Shown one piece after another: positions 5,805 to 10,815 of a stretch of 12,313 nt of DNA. Made by a program: the position numbers and the translations under genes. The stretch lies in the NCBI GenBank assembly GCA_021825025.1, contig JAKAIP010000004.1, forward strand, positions 1-12,313, read 5' to 3'. The notes below the pieces were generated by a model that did not search any database, was not told the DNA's origin, and saw only the letters and a program-made list of their open reading frames with translations. Position 1 is the first letter of the stretch; each line of letters opens with the position of its first letter. This DNA comes from a bacterium. GTDB taxonomy: Bacteria > Patescibacteria > Paceibacteria > UBA9973 > SBAW01.

Positions 5805-6221
5805 ATGAAAACCCTCTCACTAGAAACCTGCAAAGCGATAGATGCGTTGGGCTTGAAGGCGGAGACGGAGAAGTGGTGGGGAATCCATCAACATCCGCTT
5901 ACGGGTGATGACGCAGTTAAAATCCTTGTAGACAGTTCACAAGTGGAAGAGTGTTGCTTTGATAGATCATACCCTGCCTATTCCTTCTCCGAGCTGTTAG
6001 ACATCCTGCCGCAGATCGGGGAGAAATTGAATAAATTAGATGTTATGGAAGCTTTATATTTTAAAGGAAAGTATCTTTATTGGAAAGGTGACAATGGTCA
6101 TCAATATACACCACATCTTCCATGGCAAGTATATATTGCCCACCACCTCCTCGACCTCTACCTCTCAGGCGGCATGGAAGCAGTGGATGCAGAAGTTTAT
6201 AAGCTAGTGACTAAATCATGA
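5805..6221 (+). CDS. Hypothetical phage-type protein (138 aa)
   Basis: No function is known. The protein starts MKTLSLETCKAIDALGLK and contains YPAYSFSELLDILPQIG around residues 47-63, a motif I recall from a widespread family of small proteins in phages and integrated elements (typically P-A-x-T/S-F-x-E-L-x-D-x-L-P). Around it are KWWGIHQHPL and, near the end, AHHLLDLYLSGGMEAV. The shared MKTL start and position suggest kinship in use, not necessarily in fold, with the gene before it, two bases upstream. Its end overlaps the next gene by four bases (ATGA). Confidence 0.75.
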   Translation: MKTLSLETCKAIDALGLKAETEKWWGIHQHPLTGDDAVKILVDSSQVEECCFDRSYPAYSFSELLDILPQIGEKLNKLDVMEALYFKGKYLYWKGDNGHQYTPHLPWQVYIAHHLLDLYLSGGMEAVDAEVYKLVTKS

Positions 6222-6397
6222 CCACCACACACATCATAGGTTGGGTTCTTATATTCACTCCGACGATAGTTGCTAACCTCATTGCGTGGTTTGGAACATT
6301 CAGTTTTGAGAGTGACCGAGCCACCGCGCGTGCCACTGCATTCGTTGCATTAGCATTTGAAATGGCGGCTGCGGGTATAGTATGTTTATTTTCCTAA
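6218..6397 (+). CDS. Small membrane protein with two hydrophobic helices (59 aa)
   Basis: ATG 6218 overlaps the previous stop in an ATGA junction, and the frame ends with TAA at 6395-6397. The 59 residues contain two membrane helices: residues about 6-28 (IIGWVLIFTPTIVANLIAWF) and about 41-58 (AFVALAFEMAAAGIVCLF), joined by a short charged loop (ESDRATAR). This hairpin layout and size are compatible with a small holin-like or other envelope-acting phage protein, but no sequence family is recognised and no lysin lies next to it. It is the last gene before tandem terminators. I worked out this frame by hand. Confidence 0.68.
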   Translation: MTTTHIIGWVLIFTPTIVANLIAWFGTFSFESDRATARATAFVALAFEMAAAGIVCLFS

Positions 6398-6450
6398 CCC
6401 CCGAATATTATCAAGCTAGCTAAATGAGCGTATTTATGATACTCTTAAAG

Positions 6451-6522
6451 CAGCCCCTAAGGTGCGGTGTACAAGGCCGTTGTTCTATCCTTAGAGCTGG
6501 GGAGAATCGCTTACGATTTTTT
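6451..6522 (+). ncRNA. Structured RNA element or operon 3' end
   Basis: The arms CAGC (6451-6454) and CTAAGG (6457-6462) pair with CCTTAG (6489-6494) and GCTG (6496-6499), leaving a small internal loop; inside, GCGG (6464-6467) can pair with CCGT (6477-6480). A short terminator hairpin with six T follows at once. TATGAT at 6435-6440 is a possible -10, without a clear -35. It may be a small RNA or only the structured 3' end of the upstream operon. Confidence 0.4.
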
Positions 6523-6525
6523 CTT
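6505..6525 (+). terminator. Intrinsic terminator, first of a tandem pair
   Basis: AATCG (6505-6509), loop CTTA, CGATT (6514-6518), with T6 at 6517-6522 then CTTT. Flanking G-T pairs could lengthen the stem. It ends transcription of the rightward run that finishes with the small membrane protein. Confidence 0.65.
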
Positions 6526-6531
6526 TGGATC

Positions 6532-6566
6532 AACGCGCTTTACCTTGACGGGGAGGGCGCGTTTTT
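6532..6566 (+). terminator. Intrinsic terminator, second of a tandem pair
   Basis: AACGCGC (6532-6538) pairs with GCGCGTT (6557-6563), with an inner CCTT/GAGG helix beyond a four-base bulge, followed by T5 at 6562-6566. It lies ten bases after the first terminator and isolates the downstream Cys-protein operon. Confidence 0.75.
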
Positions 6567-6581
6567 CCTTGAATACAGGTG

Positions 6582-6587
6582 TATAAT
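6582..6587 (+). promoter_or_regulatory. Probable -10 box (TATAAT) for the 6677 operon
   Basis: A perfect TATAAT just after the tandem terminators. No good -35 lies at 16-18 bases. Transcription would start near 6594, a few bases before the three-way-junction leader. Confidence 0.55.
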
Positions 6588-6597
6588 TACTTCAGAC

Positions 6598-6649
6598 GGT
6601 GGGCATAGTGCTACCTACGGGTATAGGGCGCAAGTCCCTACTGCCGACC
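6598..6649 (+). ncRNA. Three-way-junction RNA leader with UNCG and GNRA tetraloops
   Basis: The base stem joins GGCA-TAG (6602-6608) to CTA-C-TGCC (6638-6645) with one bulged C, extended outward by GGT/ACC (6598-6600/6647-6649) across a G-G mismatch. Inside are two hairpins: TACC-TACG-GGTA (6612-6623; UACG loop) and GGGC-GCAA-GTCC (6626-6637; GCAA loop). The tetraloops and the G-U pair make sense only on the plus strand. The element lies between a TATAAT box and the strong Shine-Dalgarno of the 6677 gene. It does not match a riboswitch class I know. Regulation by a ligand or protein is inference. Confidence 0.6.
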
Positions 6650-6676
6650 AGATAGTTCTTTGAAAAGGAGACTCAC

Positions 6677-6874
6677 ATGTACTGTCATCTGAAAGACTGC
6701 GAGCAGGAGGGCCGTTTGGATATCTCCCACATCGGGAGAGACCACAAACGACATAACTTCTGCTGCGAACGTCATCAACTCATGTTCATCCAGAAAGAGA
6801 GGGCCGACTATGAACAAGGGCAACGTCTTAACACTCGTGCGTTGGCTGCGAAGAACCGAGAACGTGACGTATAG
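6677..6874 (+). CDS. Small Cys/His zinc-finger-like protein (65 aa)
   Basis: The protein has CHLKDC at residues 3-8 and NFCCERHQ around residues 27-34, a C-x4-C ... C-C-x2-H layout like the short treble-clef fingers of the TRASH/MYM/FCS type. Between them is a basic stretch (HIGRDHKRH), and the C-terminus is a charged helix. Such domains bind one zinc ion and mediate protein or nucleic-acid contacts. A strong AAGGAG at 6665-6670, six bases before ATG 6677, is among the first consensus ribosome binding sites in the window. The 3' end overlaps the next gene by 65 bases in another frame. The specific role is unknown. Confidence 0.75.
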   Translation: MYCHLKDCEQEGRLDISHIGRDHKRHNFCCERHQLMFIQKERADYEQGQRLNTRALAAKNRERDV

Positions 6875-7091
6875 GTATCAGGAAATCACGCTCGAAAACC
6901 TATTTGCGGCCGCGTACGTCAACTACTACGGCGGGGTCGGAAAGGATTCGTCTACTCGATTGCAATGCGACTTGCATGACTTCGAGAAGCACGGATACCT
7001 GCCGATCTACGTCGTGGGCTTCGTCAAACATACGGTGTACCCGCTTCTGAAAGGAGGAAATCATGCAGTACGATTGCTGCCTAATATGTGA
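6810..7091 (+). CDS. Hypothetical protein (93 aa)
   Basis: Not recognised. AGAGAGGG at 6796-6803 gives ATG 6810 a good Shine-Dalgarno at six bases, which is why I accept the overlaps with both neighbours (65 bases before, 29 after). The sequence holds LVRWLRRTENVTYRYQEIT, then LENLFAAAYVNYYGGVG, then FEKHGYLPIYVVGFV. The last ten residues come from DNA that also encodes the next gene's start. No membrane segment is certain; IYVVGFV is too short. The overlapping arrangement of three genes with strong ribosome sites suggests high, coordinated translation from one mRNA. Confidence 0.65.
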   Translation: MNKGNVLTLVRWLRRTENVTYRYQEITLENLFAAAYVNYYGGVGKDSSTRLQCDLHDFEKHGYLPIYVVGFVKHTVYPLLKGGNHAVRLLPNM

Positions 7092-7242
7092 TGGCGACCG
7101 TGGTGATCCGCCAATTGCCTTCATCCAAGGATTCCCCATCTGCTCGCAAGAGTGCAAGGAGGAATGGGATAATCTAACGCCACAGGAAAAAGAGCGATAC
7201 ATCCAGTGCACTCGCGCTATAAATGCGAGCGACGCAGACTGA
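7063..7242 (+). CDS. Small Cys-rich zinc-finger-like protein (59 aa)
   Basis: The frame runs from ATG 7063 to TGA 7240-7242 and has the best ribosome site of the window, AAGGAGG at 7051-7057, five bases before the ATG. Residues 5-9 read CCLIC and residues 27-31 CSQEC, a C-x2/3-C ... C-x3-C set typical of a single small zinc-binding treble clef; the segment FPICSQECKEEW looks like the second half of a TRASH/MYM-like finger. A charged helix follows (TPQEKERYIQ). It shares this layout with the genes at 6677 and 7514, suggesting a small family expanded locally. I found it by direct reading of the frame. Confidence 0.72.
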   Translation: MQYDCCLICDGDRGDPPIAFIQGFPICSQECKEEWDNLTPQEKERYIQCTRAINASDAD

Positions 7243-7277
7243 TGGAGAACATACAAAAATGCGAGTCGAAGTGAGTT

Positions 7278-7310
7278 AATGCACGCTGTGGATGACATGG
7301 CGTGCATTTT
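7278..7310 (+). terminator. Intrinsic terminator of the Cys-protein operon
   Basis: AATGCACGC (7278-7286) pairs perfectly with GCGTGCATT (7300-7308) around a 13-nt loop, followed by a short T run (7307-7310). The loop and right arm also carry the -35 of the next promoter. Confidence 0.5.
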
Positions 7311-7321
7311 CATGCTATACT
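7292..7321 (+). promoter_or_regulatory. Sigma70-type promoter with extended -10 for the structured RNA
   Basis: ATGACA (7292-7297, one mismatch to TTGACA), an 18-base spacer and TGC-TATACT (extended -10, 7313-7321). The predicted start, seven bases downstream, is 7328, one base before the first paired base of the structured RNA. Confidence 0.72.
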
Positions 7322-7327
7322 TTAAGT

Positions 7328-7466
7328 AGGTGCATCGAGCGCCCTGTCCGGCAAAAGACAAGGAAGCCTCTAGATGATTGTTGGATTGAGTCTGAATACA
7401 AAGAATAGGACTCACTTCGTAAGAATTTGAACAAATCCCGTAATCGTCTGGGGCGCTCGGTGCGTC
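7328..7466 (+). ncRNA. Unrecognised structured RNA (about 138 nt)
   Basis: A 16-bp closing helix pairs 7329-7344 with 7451-7466 and contains three G-U pairs. Next inward, 7371-7381 pairs with 7440-7450 (up to 11 bp, with G-U pairs), then after one mismatch GGATT (7383-7387) with AATCC (7434-7438). Inside lie the hairpin GAGTC/GACTC (7388-7392/7409-7413) and TTC-GTAA-GAA (7416-7425; GNRA loop). The 5' part can form an H-type pseudoknot: TGTC/GACA (7345-7348/7357-7360) with GGC/GCC (7350-7352/7366-7368). The wobble pairs work only on the plus strand, and a promoter starts at its first base. No long reading frame fits. It is not tmRNA, 6S, RNase P or SRP RNA by any feature I can see. The 3' end may lie at 7466 or near 7532, where T8 follows a weak hairpin. 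Confidence 0.68.
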
Positions 7467-7501
7467 AAAAAATATCCCCTATGTAAGCATCTACATAGGG
7501 G
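7467..7501 (-). terminator. Intrinsic terminator of the leftward Cys-rich gene
   Basis: A 10-bp stem, 7476-7485 with 7492-7501 (CCCCTATGTA/TACATAGGGG), 6-nt loop. Read on the minus strand it is followed by ATATTTTTT (7467-7475), 12 bases after the stop of the 7514 gene. Confidence 0.78.
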
Positions 7502-7506
7502 TGGAT

Positions 7507-7532
7507 CGCAGATTTATCTGTGTCTTTTTTTT
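7507..7532 (+). terminator. Weak rightward terminator after the structured RNA
   Basis: CGCAGA (7507-7512) pairs with TCTGTG (7517-7522, one G-U) and is followed by TC and T8 (7525-7532). It overlaps the 3' end of the convergent gene and would end the structured-RNA transcript at about 205 nt. Confidence 0.4.
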
Positions 7533-7708
7533 ACTTTAACCTGCGGGTTCGATATCTGACGCTTCGCAAGGAACTGCCTGAAGAACTTCATCAGGCATTG
7601 TTCGGAGCAGAAGTTATACGTTCTCGTTTGCAGGATCAGACCGATCTGTGGATTGTACGTCTTGAGACACGTCAATTCTGCACATGTGGGATTCGTCTTC
7701 ATGACCAT
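7514..7708 (-). CDS. Small Cys-rich zinc-finger-like protein, leftward (64 aa)
   Basis: The protein carries CAELTC at residues 9-14 and FCSEQC at 33-38, a C-x4-C ... C-x3-C treble-clef set like those of the 6677 and 7063 genes, and ends in a very basic tail (VKVKKRHR). FCSEQC is typical of TRASH/MYM/FCS-type fingers. The start is ATG at 7708, five bases after a perfect AAGGAGG on the minus strand (7714-7720); an in-frame ATG at 7729 lies upstream of that site and is not used. It is transcribed leftward from a promoter shared back to back with the 7806 gene and converges on the structured RNA. Confidence 0.75.
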   Translation of the reverse strand: MVMKTNPTCAELTCLKTYNPQIGLILQTRTYNFCSEQCLMKFFRQFLAKRQISNPQVKVKKRHR

Positions 7709-7732
7709 GATGGCCTCCTTAAAGATCAACTC

Positions 7733-7766
7733 TTATAAGTATACCATTCTCAAGGTATAATAAGAG
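7733..7766. promoter_or_regulatory. Back-to-back divergent promoters within an inverted repeat
   Basis: Rightward: TTATAA (7733-7738), 17 bases, TATAAT (7756-7761). Leftward: CTCTTA (7766-7761), 17 bases, TATACT (7743-7738). The two -10 boxes sit in an inverted repeat, TATACC/GGTATA (7740-7745/7754-7759) flanked by CTTAT/ATAAG. The -10 boxes are good and the -35 boxes poor. Confidence 0.6.
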
Positions 7767-7805
7767 GTGGTCGAATCATATACAAATCATTTTCATCCAT
7801 TTGCT

Positions 7806-7907
7806 ATGGCATCTAAAAAGGCTCCTGTTCGAAAGCCGTCAGTGCAGAAGCAGCCGAAGTCTACGACTTCCGGCAACTACGGTACCCGTCATCCGAAGGG
7901 TCGATAA
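7806..7907 (+). CDS. Small basic peptide (33 aa)
   Basis: ATG 7806 to TAA 7905-7907 encodes a 33-residue peptide, MASKKAPVRKPS followed by a Lys/Gln/Ser/Thr-rich middle and ending GTRHPKGR. It has nine Lys or Arg residues and no acidic ones, so it should bind nucleic acid or ribosome-like surfaces if made, and it is likely disordered alone. It stands directly downstream of the rightward TATAAT promoter with a 38-base leader, no Shine-Dalgarno, and just before a hairpin and the tRNA-like RNA. The composition resembles a small phage accessory peptide, but no family is recognised. The short length makes chance possible; the position after a promoter supports it. Confidence 0.55.
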   Translation: MASKKAPVRKPSVQKQPKSTTSGNYGTRHPKGR

Positions 7908-7913
7908 GCTTCC

Positions 7914-7939
7914 ATCGGCCATTGACACCAATGACCGAT
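7914..7939 (+). other. Stable hairpin preceding the tRNA-like RNA
   Basis: ATCGG-C-CATTG (7914-7924) pairs with CAATG-A-CCGAT (7929-7939): ten base pairs with one C-A mismatch and an ACAC loop. No T run follows, so it is not a terminator. It ends two bases before the tRNA-like element. Confidence 0.5.
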
Positions 7940-7941
7940 AT

Positions 7942-8020
7942 GAGATCTGTGATTTTTTGGCAGTCGTTAAGTTTTCATGGTGTTTTCTTAACGACGTGGG
8001 TTCGATTCCCGCCAGATCTC
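7942..8020 (+). tRNA. tRNA-like RNA with expanded anticodon loop, identity unknown
   Basis: A 7-bp acceptor stem, GAGATCT (7942-7948) with AGATCTC (8014-8020), can extend through G/C (7949/8013). The T arm is canonical: GTGGG, loop TTCGATT, CCCGC (7996-8012). A D arm is possible (GATT/AGTC, 7951-7954/7962-7965, GG in the loop). The anticodon stem TTAAG/CTTAA (7967-7971/7987-7991) extends to a 9-bp GTCGTTAAG/CTTAACGAC hairpin, but its loop has 15 bases instead of 7, with CAT near its middle. No CCA is encoded; GTT follows. Length, 79 nt, is normal. It could be a degenerate tRNA, one with an 8-nt insert, or a tRNA mimic. Decoding ability is doubtful. Confidence 0.55.
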
Positions 8021-8021
8021 G

Positions 8022-8408
8022 TTACTTGAGTGTGTATTCTATACCGATTTCCTTGGCTCGTTCCTGAGTCAATGACTTTCTGTTGCTCGTAATCGTTTCA
8101 TTGATCCAGTCATCAATGTCGATCATGTAGAAAGTTTTTGCGCCTCTTTCATAAAACATTACTACCACATATGCGTCAGCATCTTTCAAGATGTAGCAAT
8201 CGAAAGGATTGAGGCTACCGAGGTCAGGTATCTTGTGGATCAATACATGATGTTTCGCTAAAAAAAGAGCGTCCGCCTGGTGCGGTTTTACTGAATCAAA
8301 TGGTAAAGAAGACCCATGTACTATTTTCAATTCAAATGCTGCGCTGCCATCACTCCATGAATGTTTAAGCCAACGATTGAACAGAGTCTGGAAGTCCTTC
8401 TCTTTCAT
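8022..8408 (-). CDS. RecU-like Holliday junction resolvase / PD-(D/E)XK nuclease (128 aa)
   Basis: The protein probably cuts branched DNA such as Holliday junctions. Residues 23-48 hold the nuclease core: AAFELKIV gives the E26-x-K28 pair of the PD-(D/E)XK fold, followed by LPFDSVKPHQADAL with an HQ pair (43-44) like that of RecU-type resolvases. The N-terminus (FQTLFNRWLKHSW) and a later strand (YVVVMFYERG, then FYMIDIDDW) fit the family's compact size. ATG 8408 is 43 bases inside the end of the helicase gene, so translation is likely coupled. It is the last gene of the leftward replication operon and ends one base from the tRNA-like RNA. Other PD-(D/E)XK functions cannot be ruled out. Confidence 0.78.
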   Translation of the reverse strand: MKEKDFQTLFNRWLKHSWSDGSAAFELKIVHGSSLPFDSVKPHQADALFLAKHHVLIHKIPDLGSLNPFDCYILKDADAYVVVMFYERGAKTFYMIDIDDWINETITSNRKSLTQERAKEIGIEYTLK

Positions 8409-9600
8409 TGATGAATAGTTGTAGATCGAAATCCTGCTTTTTCATCATAGACTCATACACGGCCTTGTCAATGTCACCGGATATGAGGTGCACGTAATAA
8501 TTTTTCTTCAGTGCATTGGCACGCAGAACGCGACCTTTCGACTGCTGATAGTCCTTAAATGAATAAGATAGAGATGCATAAATTACCGTGTCGAATGTCG
8601 GTAGCTCATAGCCCTCAGAAAGGGCAGTGTTGATGATAAGCACGCATGCATCCGAAGCATTCGCTTGGTCGATGACCGTCTGGCGGTCTTCAGTATCTCC
8701 ACGAAGCACATAGACTTGCATATTCGACTCCTTTCCTGTTAGAAAGGTTTTGAGGTGGTCGATCTGAAGATTGTATTTGCAGAATACGGCAATCTTTTTA
8801 TTGCTCTGGTACAAGTCCCAGATACGTTCAAATTTGTTCGTCTCATATACCTCATCAGGAACGTATCCGTCACCGATCTTGATACCGTTTTCAATCTGAT
8901 GCTGCTTGATATATTTCGTCATGAAGTTCGGTTCATAGTTATTTTTTACAGCACGTTTTTGATGAGTGGTCAATTCAAAGTATTCGGTCTCAAAGACTTG
9001 TTCAGGAACATCGAAGCACTCCTGAAGCGTGAGCGTGGACCCGATCTCTTTGATGTGGCTGCGCATTGCGCGTTCAATGTTCTTTTTAGGTATCCATACC
9101 GAGCGTGCTCCGAATTTCACTTGTTGGAAGTAGTCGAATTGCCACTGTCGATAGTTCCAGAGCTTACCGAGATGTGCACCGAGAATGTAGATGTTCCATG
9201 GCGTCGAAAGAAATGGTGTTGCCGTAAGTAGATACCGAAACGGTACATCATATTTTTTGAAATAGCTGTGCAGAGCTTTCGCCATCTGCGATTTACCCGC
9301 GAAGTAGTGTGCTTCGTCGACAATGACACACTCCATTTTTTTAAGATCATTCCAGTACTTTCGAAATTCTTCTTTCGATGCAATGGTCCATTTATCATCT
9401 GATCCGCACCATTTCAATATTTCCCGTCTCCAATTCTCTTTCAGGCTCTTTGGGCATATCACCAATTTCGGTCCGTGGGTCTTCAGCGATGCAAGCTCCA
9501 GCGCTGTGCGTGATTTACCTGTGCCGGTACCCCATGCGAAGAGATATCGATCGGGGGCTTGTGTGATCAATGCGTGTTGGTGCTCGAATAGATTACTCAT
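8365..9600 (-). CDS. SNF2/DEAH-type superfamily 2 helicase (411 aa)
   Basis: An ATP-driven DNA translocase or helicase. Motif I is GTGTGKS at residues 24-30, very close to the N-terminus; motif II is DEAH (95-98); motif III is TATPF (126-130). The second lobe has IINTALSEGYELP and QQSKGRVLRA (about 352-361), the Q..GR..R motif VI with its arginine fingers. Length is short for SNF2 proteins, as usual for phage versions that lack extra domains. The ATG at 9600 overlaps the end of the ATPase gene by four bases, and the resolvase gene overlaps its own end. With the resolvase it may process forks or recombination intermediates, by remodelling or branch migration. Confidence 0.88.
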   Translation of the reverse strand: MSNLFEHQHALITQAPDRYLFAWGTGTGKSRTALELASLKTHGPKLVICPKSLKENWRREILKWCGSDDKWTIASKEEFRKYWNDLKKMECVIVDEAHYFAGKSQMAKALHSYFKKYDVPFRYLLTATPFLSTPWNIYILGAHLGKLWNYRQWQFDYFQQVKFGARSVWIPKKNIERAMRSHIKEIGSTLTLQECFDVPEQVFETEYFELTTHQKRAVKNNYEPNFMTKYIKQHQIENGIKIGDGYVPDEVYETNKFERIWDLYQSNKKIAVFCKYNLQIDHLKTFLTGKESNMQVYVLRGDTEDRQTVIDQANASDACVLIINTALSEGYELPTFDTVIYASLSYSFKDYQQSKGRVLRANALKKNYYVHLISGDIDKAVYESMMKKQDFDLQLFINEREGLPDSVQSLA

Positions 9601-10808
9601 AGGTTTCTGAAGGTTTCCTCGAGGCTCTGGGCTTCATCATCAACGCCCCGGGCCTCCAAGCCGCCGCCTTGATACTGTAGCTTATGATACTCTCCGAGTA
9701 CTTGTCGAGTTTCGGTGGTCAAGTTCCATCTGTCACCGAGAGAGCTGGTGCTGGCGCCGCGCTCGACTACTCCGAGCCAGTTCAATTCCTCCAACCACAT
9801 ACGCACGCGTTCAGTCTGGAAGCGCAGCTTCACTGCAAGACCCTTCGTGGTGATGTAGTCGTAGACGAACATCTCTTTCAGGATCAAATAACGGCCCTTA
9901 GGGATAGAATCGAAGGCAATCTTGTACAGGTTCATTTCAGATGTCGGCGAAAGTACACCATTATTCTGCGCGATCTCGGCGCGGGCGATGTTGTGAAGCT
10001 GCGTTGAAAAGCGCATCGGCATCTCTTGCGAGAGCACCATTTCCATGTTCCCACGATAATCACGCACGACCGGCGATCGTGCGCGTGTCGCGAAATCAGC
10101 CACGGCGATGATCTTGTCGCTCACCTCTTCAGATAGCATCCATGACTTATTGAGGGCGAGTGGAAGCATCGTATTGATATATTCGGTGAACTCGCGCTGG
10201 ATGAGTTCGCGGTACACGGGCAGCTTCTCTGCGATTTGAGCAGCACGTTTAGTGGTCTTGATACGATCCTGGAGCGGAAGCGTGAAGTATACAAAGCGAA
10301 CACCAGCGGTAGAAAAGAGCTGCTCCTTGACGTGGATCTCCTCGGTCGTACCAGCTATCACACTGCACTTTCCTTTCCACGTCAAATTTTTCCCCATGCC
10401 GGTTTTCTTGTCCATACGGCCATCGAAGAGTTCACGGAACTGTGCCATGATCTCTTTGAGGTCGTCTTTGTTCATGGAAAGTATTGAAGTGAAGTCTTTG
10501 AAGACTAAAACGAACTCTGGTGGTAGTTTCATAAGCAAAGAGGTCTCTTGACCCTTGACGACGCGTGCACCTGAAAGAAATGTATTTGGCGTCACCATCG
10601 AGATTTGTTCTACGTAATCGACTCCAGATACGGCATTAATTAGCTCGGTCTTGCCCGAGCTCGATCCGCCGACAAGCGCGAGCCATACCGGGTCTCCCTG
10701 CATTTTTGCGGCGATTACCACAGAACAAAGCAATGGAATAACCGACGGGTCTTCCATGTAGTAAATCGCCTGGTATGCCTCGATCAGTTCAGGAAGAGTT
10801 TTTGCCAT
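9597..10808 (-). CDS. AAA+ replicative ATPase with C-terminal winged helix (403 aa)
   Basis: Probably the element's replicative helicase or its loader. Walker A is GGSSSGKT at residues 47-54; a Walker B-like strand is FVLVFKDF (99-106) with Asp105 where the second acidic residue is replaced; a sensor-1-like strand is CSVIAGTT (148-155). Conserved-looking arginines follow in GVRFVYF and DRIKTTKR. The C-terminal region (about 317-365; VKLRFQTERVRMWLEELNWLGVVER) is a winged helix. ATPase core plus C-terminal winged helix recalls MCM-like helicases, though the family is not certain. It lies seven bases after the CHC2 gene, a pairing that suggests a split primase-helicase. No Shine-Dalgarno sequence is present. 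Confidence 0.78.
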   Translation of the reverse strand: MAKTLPELIEAYQAIYYMEDPSVIPLLCSVVIAAKMQGDPVWLALVGGSSSGKTELINAVSGVDYVEQISMVTPNTFLSGARVVKGQETSLLMKLPPEFVLVFKDFTSILSMNKDDLKEIMAQFRELFDGRMDKKTGMGKNLTWKGKCSVIAGTTEEIHVKEQLFSTAGVRFVYFTLPLQDRIKTTKRAAQIAEKLPVYRELIQREFTEYINTMLPLALNKSWMLSEEVSDKIIAVADFATRARSPVVRDYRGNMEMVLSQEMPMRFSTQLHNIARAEIAQNNGVLSPTSEMNLYKIAFDSIPKGRYLILKEMFVYDYITTKGLAVKLRFQTERVRMWLEELNWLGVVERGASTSSLGDRWNLTTETRQVLGEYHKLQYQGGGLEARGVDDEAQSLEETFRNL

Positions 10809-10815
10809 GGTGTTT

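Noticed and set aside
6424..6663. A 79-codon rightward reading frame between the tandem terminators and the Cys-protein operon.
   Set aside because: It spans two terminators, a TATAAT box and the three-way junction, has no ribosome site, and its composition (Arg/Cys/Leu mix) is not protein-like.
6900..7415. A 171-codon leftward reading frame.
   Set aside because: It lies opposite two genes with perfect Shine-Dalgarno sites and across the RNA promoter and helix; it is Ser/His/Arg-rich shadow sequence.
7541..7560. GGGTTCGAT in this stretch as a second tRNA T arm.
   Set aside because: The bases after it cannot form the CCCGC side of the stem, and it lies inside the leftward Cys-rich gene.
7942..8020. 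The tRNA-like 3' half as an integration (att) site.
   Set aside because: No integrase gene and no second copy of the T-arm/acceptor segment is visible in the window.
8755..9231. A 158-codon rightward reading frame opposite the helicase.
   Set aside because: The leftward frame carries all helicase motifs (GTGTGKS, DEAH, TATPF, QxxGR), and the rightward frame has none.
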